Assembly (NCBI RefSeq): GCF_024139115.2
Contig: NC_085141.1
Span: 399,735,591-399,799,590, forward strand
Source: Armigeres subalbatus
Taxonomy: Eukaryota; Arthropoda; Insecta; Diptera; Culicidae
Direction: 5' to 3'
DNA length: 64,000 nt
Part shown: positions 1 through 9,338 of the stretch, piece after piece
Numbering within the stretch: position 1 is the stretch's first letter
Layout: every line of letters starts with the position of its first letter
The notes under the pieces: model-generated
What the model was told of the DNA's origin: nothing
The model's database searches: none
Seen by the model: the letters and a program-made list of their open reading frames with translations, nothing else
Translations under genes and position numbers: made by a program

Positions 1-700
1 CCAAAAATAGCAATAAAGCATCATCATCAGAAACTATCCGGAAAATCTCAATGCATATTGTATTTTGCACATTCTTCCTCAACGCGACAGCAACAACTGA
101 TATTATGTTTGCTAATTGGTTGAGTTTTCCAGACTCAAGCATCACAATGAAAAAAAGTTTCGATAGTCTGCTCTGTGCATCGCGCTCCACCCAATCTATC
201 TGAATGCAAAAGCCACAACTGAACACATTCTACCTTTATGCGAAAGCAACAACTGATTTTACTTTTGCGCATTAGCTGAATTTTTCAAACTCAAGCACAT
301 CAATCAAGCATGTAGTTCAGAAACCAATTCTTTCTATCTTTTGGTTTTTTTTTCTACACATATTTTAAAAATTGTAATACAATGCTAATTAACAACTGAT
401 CACATTGTTCTGTATGCGAATGTAACAACGGATCTTGCTTTTAATCATGGTTTGTGCTTCAAGACTATCAGGCGAGCTTAAAATTCAGAATGAATTTATT
501 TTAAAATCTTCTCTCGTCTTTAACACATTTTATCTATATATGCGTACACAATATACGAAAGCAGCCACTGACCTGTTGTTTTTTTGCTGTCATAGGCTGA
601 GTTTTTCAGATTCAAGAACATCAAATCCACAATCAAAATCAGAAGCTTTCGGTTAATCTCTGCTCAACGTACATGTTTTACACATTCTACCTAAAGCCTA
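1..700. repeat. Degenerate satellite-like tandem array, forward orientation
   Basis: Successive diverged units share the order: tail like CATTCTACCTTTATGCGAAA, then GCAACAACTGAT, a T-rich stretch, GCTGAGTTTTTCAGA, CTCAAGAACATCAATCAAGC. A further isolated copy lies at about 1255-1480. The same units occur in reverse complement at 2281-3065, where the period is clearer (about 135 bp). No convincing gene is present; the short ORFs here have no protein-like composition. Unit boundaries are approximate. Confidence 0.6.
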
Positions 701-1250
701 GTATGCTGCTGACAAGGAGAGCGATCAAGGAAAATTTTCTTCAATTACTGAAGTAATTTTGACATCTGTTCTAGTACGGGCGAAATGTCACTTTTTCTTC
801 CTTTCCTATTATCAATTTTCCACTTTATCGGCCGGGATGATTTGACCCGTCGCTAGCAGAAACGGCCGTAAGATGTGTCAAAATCAATTTCATGAACTCA
901 ATACTCACATTATTTCCAACATTTAGTTCTGTTTTTCATGTAATTTAACGTTAAATTAAAATCGTTTTAGATTATAGATGTTGGCGACGATTTTAAAGGT
1001 GCCTAAAAAGTAATCTGCGCGTTTTGTTACCGTTTTGTACAGACAATATGATGGGAGGGATTATTTTCCGCTAGGAAAAGTGACAGCTCCATTGAATTTA
1101 CATAGCAGGCGTTATTAGCGTTGCGAAATCTGATCTACTTGTAAGCTCCGTACTGATCAAGGATTGTCAGTAGCGATACCATTCATTGATCATTTCTTGT
1201 TCTATCTATTTGCACAGTCCGTATTAGCAACGTACTAGCCTTTAAATGCC
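701..1250. other. AT-rich spacer, nothing recognised
   Basis: I see no coding signal, RNA gene or clear transposon end between the first satellite block and its isolated copy at about 1255-1480. Confidence 0.5.
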
Positions 1251-1644
1251 AGGCTACAACTGATTACCTTTTTTTTCATGCGAAAACAGCATTCGATCTT
1301 TCCTGATTCAAGAACATCTATCAAGCATCAAGATGAAAATTTCATATTTCATAAATATTCTCCTCCCCAAATCATATGTTTTCGTTCCTCAGTATCGTTT
1401 TCTCACACGATGAAAATAAACATTCAACAATGGACAGGATACCTACTACCATTTTCCATATTTTACCTCTACGCGAAAACAACTGTTTAGAGAGCTTTAA
1501 TAGTTTACATCTTGCATTGAACAAAAGAAAAAATCACGTACCCAAAATCATCGATCCTCAAAAGCGAATATGAAATGCTTTGACATCACGATCTGGCGCT
1601 TGGTTGCTTTTTAATTGGGTTAAAAAAAAAAAAAAAAAAAAATA

Positions 1645-1815
1645 GGATTGTGGTAGTGCTGGTGAAATAATGATAGTTTGCATTTCCATTGGAATTTTTG
1701 GAACGCGTTCACGGTATTGTTTACCGATGTAATACAAACGAGTCACATCTTAGCACGGTGAGAAACATCCAATGCATTTTGCAAACTATCATTATTTCAC
1801 CAGCACTACCACAAC
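1645..1815. repeat. Inverted repeat (about 37-bp arms)
   Basis: The left arm starts at 1645 with GGATTGTGGTAGTGCTGGTG. The right arm ends at 1815 and is its reverse complement with about one mismatch over 37 bp. An A-run of about 20 bases (1622-1642) precedes the left arm, and a SINE abuts the right arm. It would fold as a hairpin, so a foldback element or an inverted duplication is likely. Confidence 0.6.
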
Positions 1816-2059
1816 CGCCTCGCAGCTTAGTGTTCATTGAGCACTTCCACAGTTATTAACTGCGAGGTTTCTAAACCAGGTTACCATTTTAGCATTCGTA
1901 TATCATGAGGCTAACACGATGATACTTTTATGCCCAGGGAAGTCGAGACAATTTCCAATCCGAAAATTGTCTAGACCGGCACCGGGAATCGAACCCAGCC
2001 ACCCTCAGCATGGTCTTGCTTTGTAGCCGCGCGTTTTACCGCACGGCTAAGGAGGGCCC
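1816..2059 (-). mobile_element. Feilai-type tRNA-derived SINE, antisense, 3' truncated
   Basis: On the minus strand the element begins GGGCCCTCCTTAGCCGTGCG, with a pol III A-box-like TAGCCGTGCGG and a B-box-like GGGTTCGATTCCCGG, followed by the body shared with the full copy at 55789-56077. The distal AAGAAG-type tail and 3' part of that copy are missing here. Feilai is a well-known tRNA-related SINE family of Aedes; I assign the type by sequence resemblance from memory. Confidence 0.8.
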
Positions 2060-2280
2060 AGATCATAACAGCTGTACTGAAATATGTGACTAATATATGT
2101 TCATGAATTGTTTTGGAATAAATTCACTAGGCGGATCTAGTGTCTTCGTGCTAGTAGATTAGTTTGGATTTGTTGCCTCAAAATATATGATAACCTACGA
2201 GTTTTTTTTTATCGGAGATAATGGTGGTTCAGGCACTTTAGTCGTACAGGAGCTGGATTCAATATTGCAAACTAGCAAGA

Positions 2281-3065
2281 TCAACTATTGCTTTGGTGTA
2301 GTATAGAAAATGTAAGAGAAGCAGAAGATATTGTAAACTATTTTTCTTGATTTTGATGCTTGATTGTATTCTTGAAATTTAAACTCAGCACATGACAGCA
2401 CAAAAAAAAGATCAGTTATTGCTTTGATGCGGATATACAAAATGTTAATACAGCATAAGGGACAGATTTTTATGCTTGATTGTATTCTTGAACCTGAAAA
2501 ACTCAACTCATGATAGTATAAACAGGATTAGCTACTGTTTTGGTGTGGTATGGAAATGGTTAGATATGAGGGGCAGAAGACGTTTTGTTGACTATTTTCT
2601 TGATTATGATGTTTGACTGTTTTCTCGATCCTGAAAAACTAGTTATATGTAATTGTAGTATATAAAATGGAAGATACGAGAGGCAGAAGACATTGTCGAC
2701 TTTTTTTTTATTTTGATGCTGGATTGTATTATCGAACCTGGAAAACACAAGTCATGATAGCATAAAGAAGATCAGCTATTTCTTTGGTGTAGTATAGAAA
2801 ATGTACGATACGAGAGGCAGAAGACATTGTTGGCTAGTTTCTTGATTTTGATGCTTGATTGTATTCTTGAGCCTGGAAAACTCAACTCATGATAGTATAA
2901 ACAAGATCAGCTATTTCTTTGATGTAGTATAGAAAATGTAAGATAGCAGAGGCAGAAGACATTGTGGACTATTTTCTTGATTTTGATGCTTGATTGTATT
3001 CTTGAGCCTGGAAAACTCAACTCATGATATCATAAACAAGATCAGCTATTTCTTTGGTGTAGTAA
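2281..3065. repeat. About 135-bp tandem repeat array, reverse orientation
   Basis: Six units are recognisable by the phrase GATTGTATTCTTGAGCCTGG or variants, starting at about 2362, 2478, 2615, 2722, 2857 and 2992. The last intervals are exactly 135 bp; the shorter ones (107-116) reflect internal deletions. Units at 2722 onward are much more alike than the earlier ones. The array is the reverse complement of the units at 1-700. Confidence 0.75.
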
Positions 3066-5100
3066 GGTACACTGGGGGAAGTGGAAAAAGGGGGTAAGTG
3101 TAAAAATCGACTCGAAAAATTGGAATTTTCCATACTTTACAGTTTTTAACACTCCATAACATTGTGCAAGAATATACTTTGATGCCCACACTAATACTAT
3201 ATTAAAATTTGTATAATACATACACTAACACGGTTAACGCATGAACTGTCATTTTTGGTTTCGCGAGAAGTTGATTTTTACATTCATAAAACCACATTTT
3301 ATTTGCACCAATTGTCCCTTTTTCAAGTAAATTTATATCACAGGTGACTATTACAATACAATTAAACTTATCCCATTCAATTTGTAGTGGTTATTACCAT
3401 GAAAGCAAATAATTCAAAGATTTTACACTTACCCCTAGGCATAAAACTGCTATTTAGCAAAAAAGATCTCATTTTACAAGAAAATCTTACGAAATTCTAA
3501 GACGAAAAATGCAAAACCAATTGAGTCATGTTGGTTAATATCGCGTTAAGTAAAGTAATAAGAATCAGATTAGCAATACAAGAAAGCATAAAAAATGCCG
3601 TGAACTTGTAACTGTAATTGAAAACCAAACAAAAGCATTAAACAGAATAAAAAGACAAAGCAAATCGGAAATTCGAAAATCATTGTTATCAGTGTGAGTA
3701 AGAGTTATATAAATTGATAAGTGAACGACAAAATAACAGAAAAAATAGCATGATAAGAATGGAAGATGAAGCAAAAAAAAGCAACCCCAATCGCAAAATA
3801 ATGCATTATGTAAAGATAACGAACTATTTACATAATATATTTATTGTGTACGATATACCTATAAATAAAATGAATAAATAAGATAACTGAATAATTGGGA
3901 CAAAAACAAAAAGTACAGATTTATAGAATATCACGATCAAACAACTAACTCTATATCTACAAAGTGTTCTATGTCACCAGCAATTATTAAGGTAATTATA
4001 CAACGAAGCCACTAATCGACCATTTGGGAAACCACGGGCTTTTTCTTGTAATTTTTCATGAGCACGAACTAAGAGAACCATAACGCATATATAAGAGTGA
4101 AACAATGAAAGATGCTAAACACTCATTTTTTAGATCATAAATTTAAATTTAATTGCAAAAAATTCAGATGCGCTCGACTTGCGGATAGCGACAGTGTAGA
4201 AACGCTCTGATGAACTCCCTACCACGTTCTAAACTCGCAAATAGGCCGTTAAACGATTTACTTGCAAGCACAAGTTGTATAAGTTGTACAAGTTGCTCAA
4301 ATATGGCCTCTTACTCGGATGTGGGCGGAGAATAGGCGGTTTTAGGCCATCGATGTACACCCATATCTTAGTTGAAAGATCTCGAAAAAAAACAAGAAAA
4401 AGTGTCTATGGGGTCAACGTTGTACATGCTGGGAAGAGAGTAAAATGTGGTTATTTGAAGCTTTTGTATGGTGTTTCCAGTTCCCTCACATAAAACTTGA
4501 TGGCTTTAAAACGTCTAGTCTTAGTGACCTGCCTCTAGTAGAGTTATGAGCGAATTCCATGGAAAAGGTTAGACTATTGAATGGAGAAATGTACATGTTA
4601 CGGAGGGCATCGCCACTTTCTGAATAGGAGAGATGCGAGGGCTGTAAATGTAATTAAAGCTGTTCAGCGAATAGTTTCAACTTGCTATGATGTCACACTC
4701 GTTATAACTCTGGGCATCATCTGTCTACATGATTTCAATACTTGTTCAACCAATTCTATTTGAAGTGAACTGTTTTTTTAAGCGGCACACTAGAAATGTG
4801 TCCAGCCCATCGTATATTTCCAACTTTTGTCATATATTGAGTACATAATCGAGTATTTCAAAAAATCTTTATTTTAATGATTTTTTGTCTAATAAAATAA
4901 GTTCATCACTTACATAATCGAGTGGCCACAACAAGGCCTTTGACAAGGATATGCTTGCGAAAGCAGTTTGATTTCAGCGCAATCTGCTGAATCTAAGTCC
5001 CGGTGAGTTGTTTGCAGTATTAAGTGCTGGTGATCTCACATAACGAACTATCGGTTCATTTTCAATTCTAGCAGTTGATGATAAAATAGTCGATTCAAGA
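3066..5100. other. AT-rich non-coding stretch
   Basis: No gene is recognised. Near 3070-3440 the phrases GGGGTAAGTGTAAAA and TTTTACACTTACCCC face each other and may be the ends of a small TIR element. The sequence around 4014-4130 resembles 41660-41830 (phrases AACCACG, GAGCACGA, AGAACCATAAC), so it is probably a dispersed repeat fragment. Confidence 0.4.
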
Positions 5101-5105
5101 TACAA

Positions 5106-5196
5106 TTAAGTGGTGGAATTCAATGGGATTGTATAAACTCGTCTTATGACAAGTGAAAACATTCCACTAAAAAGCTCAAAATAATTTTCTTATAGT
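5106..5196 (+). repeat. Fragment of the MITE family also seen at 62170-62370
   Basis: The block starting AAGTGGTGGAATTCAATGGG and ending near AAAATAATTTTCTTA matches 62289-62371 with only a few substitutions, including the phrase CTCGTCTTATGACAAGTG. Only the right end of the repeat is present here. Confidence 0.65.
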
Positions 5197-5239
5197 CAAT
5201 TCATTTAATTAGCTTACATATAAACAGATAACATCATCT

Positions 5240-6500
5240 TTACAGGATTGCTGTCCGGCATTCTTGCATTCGACCTATCGATTGTACCCTTCCAGTCACG
5301 ACCACGTCGATATCGTAACACTGCTTCCTAGGCAGGCCCGGTCGCGTTCGTTTCTTCCCACAAGAATCTACATTGTCTTTGATGCATTCACCACCAGTCC
5401 ACCAGTTGCTACATGTTTCAGGCGAGCGTACAGTTCTGCCACCTTTGCAAATGTTCGGCCGAATAAATAAATAGAATGGATCTGTTCACTGAATTACATC
5501 TTGCCCCGGTAATTGCATCTTGCTCCTCGTAGGACACCTTCTAGCACTTTGTTGAACAACAGGCTCGCAAGTCCATCACCTTCTCTTGGCCCTCAGCGAC
5601 ATTCAAACGAACTGGAGTATTCGCCCGCAGTCTCGCACACCATCCTACGTTGCTTTAATCAGTATGGTATGCTTCCCAGGAAAGCTGTTCTCGTCACAGA
5701 TGGTGCGTTGGGACCTGGTATTCACGCCATTTTTGAAGAATTTGAAGTACAGTAAAATCTGGCCCGTTGTCGAGCGACCTTCAACGAAGCCGGCTTATGA
5801 ACTTCTCATGAACTCATTCACTATTGGTGACAGACGAAGAAGATCATCGGGGATATCACTTTGTAGGCGGCATTACGGATGGTTACCGCTCGAATATTCT
5901 CACACTCCAGCTTGTCGCCTTTCTTATAGATGATGGGGAATATGACCCCTTACTTGCAGTCCTCCGTTCTGATCATCAGTTTGTGCAAGAAAGTGGTCAA
6001 CTTTTTCGGTTCCATCTTGATGCGTTTAGCTCTGAAACCATCCTTACTAGCTTTATTAGCCATTAGCTATTGTATGGCAACCCTAACTTCCCTCAATGTA
6101 GGGGCGAATTGGGTTCCATCGTCTGCTGAACTGACGTAGTCATCTCCTCCGCTGTCTTGACTTTTATTGCCTGTGCTCTCAGCGTCATTCAAGTGTTCCT
6201 CGTAGTGCTGCTTGCACATTCCGATCACCATACGTTCGTCCGTCAAGATGCTCCCATATTTATCCTTACACATCTCGGCTCGCGGCACGAAGCCTTTGCG
6301 GGGTGCGTTGAGCTTCTGATACAACTCGCGTGTTTCTTAAGAACAGCAAAGCTGTTCCACCTGCTTCTTCCAAGCGGCGTTTCTTCTCTTGAAAAGGCGA
6401 GTCTGCTGTCTCCGTTTCCGTCTATAGCGCTCCACGATGCTGCAGCACGACCGCTCCAGGTGTACCGATACGGAAGGCTGTGCTGGAAGTAGGTGCTGCG
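5240..6500 (-). mobile_element. Decayed RTE-like LINE fragment, antisense
   Basis: Read on the minus strand, the peptide at 6324-6067 (start YQKLNAPRKGFVPRAEMC) is the linker before the reverse transcriptase. Further down, short patches match the RT of the RTE copies at 42882-43752 and 57650-58868, for instance the antisense of CGCGACAGGGCC...GGAAGCAGTG near 5320-5345. Stops and frameshifts break every frame. The upper boundary is blurred where the LINE ORF1 on the other strand begins, so about 6500 is an estimate. This is clearly older than the other two RTE copies. Confidence 0.65.
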
Positions 6501-8014
6501 AATGCCGAATGGCCATATTCTTGGAGACGGCGAAATCACTCTCGGCTAGAAAAACGCCGGTAGGGGTTATTGACGGCCCATGGCTTGTGGAGGCGATGAA
6601 CCGCAAACGCGATGGGCTTTCGGCCTTCGAGGTGGCAACGGAACAGCTGGACGCCATCATCGACTTTGCGTCATCGAAGCATAATATCAGCAAGGACCTC
6701 AAGAGGAGCTTGCAGAAACTTCGAAAGTCGATGCTGGACGCCAAGCTGGAGAGGGCGGTCGGGACGGCCAAGTGTAAACCCGTGAAATCGGTGGAGTCGA
6801 GGTCTACCCAGACTGAGGTCCAAGGATTCGCGGACTCGGGCAAGGTCGAATCGACCGAAGGCGTGCCAGCGAAGACGGTGGTGCCAAAGTCTACCCAGAC
6901 TGAGGCTCAAGTATTTGCGGGTACGTCGGGGGTGACTGCTCCAACGGAGCAGACACAAAAACGGGGGAGACAATCTCCAGGGGATGAGCTCCCTGGGGGT
7001 CGCTCCAAAACGCGGAGGGTTACTACCCCGAACAAGGGTAGTGGGGCTGGGAAGCTGAACCCCGGCCAGGTACCGGTACCAAAACCGGGGGAGGAAGGAC
7101 ACGGAAAGGTCCGTCCACTCAGGGAAGACGGTGGCAAGGGGTTACGGCAGGCTGAAAGTTCTCAGCCGCACCAGACCAGGGAAATAGAGGGGGATGACGC
7201 CTCCTGGACCCTGGTCAAGAACAAGAGGAAACCGAAGACGTCAAGGGCCGAAAAGAAGGCCCAGGCGAATGAGGGTAGCAAGAAGTCTAGGGTAGGCGCC
7301 AATCGCTCCAGGGGCGATGCCCTAGTCATCACGGCGGACGAGGCTAAGTACTCGGATGTTTTGAAGGCGATGAGGAGTGACGTCAAGCTCGGTGAACTCG
7401 GCGCCGACGTACGTCGAATAAGACGTACCCGGATGGGCGAGATGATCCTCGAGCTGAAGCGGGGCGTCTCGCAAAAGGGCGCCGCCTACAAGAACTTGGC
7501 GGAGGAAGTCCTAGGCGAGACGGTCAAGGTGAGGGCACTCACGACGGAGATGAATCTAAGGGTTAAAGACCTGGACGAGATCACCGAAGTCGAAGAGCTC
7601 GTCACGGCACTGCGGCGACAGTGTGAAGTGGAGACGCCCACCGCAGCCGTTCGGCTACGGAAAGGTCCGGCATGGACGCAGGTAGCATTGGTTCGGCTAT
7701 CTGCAGCGGACGCCTCCAAGGTAGTCAAGTTAGGGAGCGTCAAAGTGGGATGGTCGGTATGCCCTGTGCGCATATACGAGCAACCCGAAGTTTGCTTCAA
7801 GTGCCTGGAACCGGGGCACAAGCAATGGGACTGCAAAGGCCCTGACAGAAGCAATCTCTGCCGACGCTGCGGATTGGAGGGACATAAGGCACAATGCTGC
7901 ACGAACCCTCCCAATTGTTTGATTTGTTCCAGCAAAGCTGTGAACACCAAGCACCCCATGGGGGGTTCGATGTGCCCGGCGTTTAAGCGTGCTGCAAAAT
8001 CAAAGTGCAGGTAA
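6437..8014 (+). CDS. LINE ORF1 (gag-like nucleic-acid-binding protein), R1/LOA type
   Basis: This is an open frame of 525 codons. The first part overlaps the antisense RTE remnant, so the ORF1 proper probably starts at the in-frame ATG at 6509 (MAIFLETAK...). A basic low-complexity middle contains two STQTE repeats. The last 73 residues carry three cysteine knuckles: CFKCLEPGHKQWDC and CRRCGLEGHKAQCC fit CX2CX4HX4C, and CLIC...HPMGGSMC is a longer third. This arrangement is typical of ORF1 in R1- and LOA-type non-LTR retrotransposons, whose product coats the element RNA. ORF2 is absent: a few codons after the stop resemble the usual ORF2 start (frame CKIKVQVTQL) and the sequence then jumps to what looks like 3' UTR. 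ORF1 is intact, so the insertion may be fairly young or the element a non-autonomous ORF1-only form. Confidence 0.8.
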   Translation: MLQHDRSRCTDTEGCAGSRCCECRMAIFLETAKSLSARKTPVGVIDGPWLVEAMNRKRDGLSAFEVATEQLDAIIDFASSKHNISKDLKRSLQKLRKSMLDAKLERAVGTAKCKPVKSVESRSTQTEVQGFADSGKVESTEGVPAKTVVPKSTQTEAQVFAGTSGVTAPTEQTQKRGRQSPGDELPGGRSKTRRVTTPNKGSGAGKLNPGQVPVPKPGEEGHGKVRPLREDGGKGLRQAESSQPHQTREIEGDDASWTLVKNKRKPKTSRAEKKAQANEGSKKSRVGANRSRGDALVITADEAKYSDVLKAMRSDVKLGELGADVRRIRRTRMGEMILELKRGVSQKGAAYKNLAEEVLGETVKVRALTTEMNLRVKDLDEITEVEELVTALRRQCEVETPTAAVRLRKGPAWTQVALVRLSAADASKVVKLGSVKVGWSVCPVRIYEQPEVCFKCLEPGHKQWDCKGPDRSNLCRRCGLEGHKAQCCTNPPNCLICSSKAVNTKHPMGGSMCPAFKRAAKSKCR

Positions 8015-8223
8015 CGCAGCTGGCTTGCTCGGCCTCGCCCGAGTGTTTGGTGTGCGTGGAAGAATATCCGATACGAGGGTAATGAAGATGGGTAATTTTT
8101 CACTGGTGCTTGGTGCGATTTTTCATAACCCCAACCAACTGTAAGCCCTGCTTAATTTCTCGTCCTTGACTCGACTTAGTAGATGAAATTTACTGTCCCC
8201 CAGGGCCTTTACTTAGTGTAGCC

Positions 8224-8779
8224 GGTTGTCCGACATTTCGCGGAAAAACATTCCGTTTCGCGGTATTCAAGCATAGCTTTTTTTACTTTTAAGAGTTTGC
8301 CATTCTTTTCTACCAACTCTTAATTTTCTCTTCTTCGGTATAAGGCAAAATCTGTTGTTTCGCCTTCTTTAAATTTTCGCATTTGCCCAGTATAAAGAAA
8401 AATGTTTGCATTAGCCCGGTATAAGGTGAAGTGTGCTGTTTCGCCTTCTTTACATAGTCGCATTTGCAAATATGTTTTGCCACAAAATATTTTTTTTTGT
8501 TTGGATTCAGATTTATACAAGTCTGCTTTACACAATGATTAGGTGAATTTTATAGCCAAAGAACACATTATTGAGCTACTTGTAACATTAGTAAAATTAA
8601 AACTGCGAATTAGTATTGACCGCGAAAAAGTTCACCGCGAAATAGTACTAACCGCGGAATGGTATACCGCCAAATAATATAAACCGCGAAATGTTATACC
8701 GCGATATGATCTGAACGCGAAGTGGTAGACCGCGAACTGGTACACCGCGGAATGTTTTACCGCGAAATGTCGTACAATC
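8224..8779. mobile_element. MITE with 8-bp target duplication and reiterated subterminal motif
   Basis: Terminal inverted repeats begin GGTTGTCCGACATTTCGCGG at 8224 and, on the other strand from 8779, GATTGTACGACATTTCGCGG, matching for about 32 bp with few mismatches. The direct repeat GTGTAGCC flanks it at 8216-8223 and 8780-8787. No transposase ORF is present. An 8-bp duplication fits hAT, P or Merlin-like transposases; I cannot choose between them. The right third carries ten copies of a motif close to ACCGCGAAATG. Confidence 0.85.
8619..8770 (+). repeat. Ten-copy ACCGCGAAATG-like array inside the MITE
   Basis: Variants of ACCGCGAAATG start at about 8619, 8634, 8651, 8666, 8683, 8698, 8714, 8729, 8744 and 8759, giving a period of 15-17 bp. 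The TIR itself contains the same motif. Repeated subterminal motifs are often transposase binding sites; that function is inference. Confidence 0.8.
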
Positions 8780-8787
8780 GTGTAGCC

Positions 8788-9338
8788 ACCCGTCGCATTT
8801 TCACTATTGAGTGCAACAAATTAGCATCTTTTTCGGAGGAGATAAATCAATTAGCCTCAGAATCTTCTGGATTTTGAAAACACACTTGTTAAAGCTGCAA
8901 TATTAAAATACCATTTTATTTCGCTCTGAATATTTTTCCATAACTAACAATTTTCATCATTTGCATGCATCCATCCTAAAGGTGGTGTAACGGGTGTAAC
9001 CGATTCTTTACTTTTCTTCAATTCGCCTTCGCCTGTATTATACGTTCCGGTAACATCCATCAGATGAATGCTGACCGTAATATTCGTGGGATTTTCATTA
9101 CTGTGATGTTATAGTTCACGTGTTAACAATTTGAAGCCCGTTTAGCTGAAGCATTCGCAGTATGGTGTATGTTGATATTGCTATGTATAATCCAAGCCAA
9201 AACACGTCATATCTAATACAAATGCAGAGGTGCGAGTGACTGGTCGAATGGAAATTCGCATAGGGACAGTAATTTATATTGTTCGTTATCTCCCAATTAA
9301 TATCGTGTGGCTTTTGCATATAAATGGAGGGTAGCTTC
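8788..9338. other. Atg3 3' flank and 3' UTR
   Basis: This is AT-rich sequence downstream of the Atg3 stop on the minus strand. The proximal part must include the 3' UTR. I did not find a unique poly(A) signal that I would defend. Confidence 0.4.

Noticed and set aside
1990..2060. tRNA gene on the minus strand
   Set aside because: A and B boxes are present but there is no proper cloverleaf, and the sequence continues into a SINE body; copies at 53995 and 55789 confirm a SINE.
6671..7137. Minus-strand ORFs under the LINE ORF1
   Set aside because: Shadows of the GC-rich plus-strand ORF1.
8619..8770. Regularly spaced repeats resembling a tiny CRISPR array
   Set aside because: Repeats are short (11 bp), imperfect, with 4-6 bp between them, inside a eukaryotic MITE; no cas genes.
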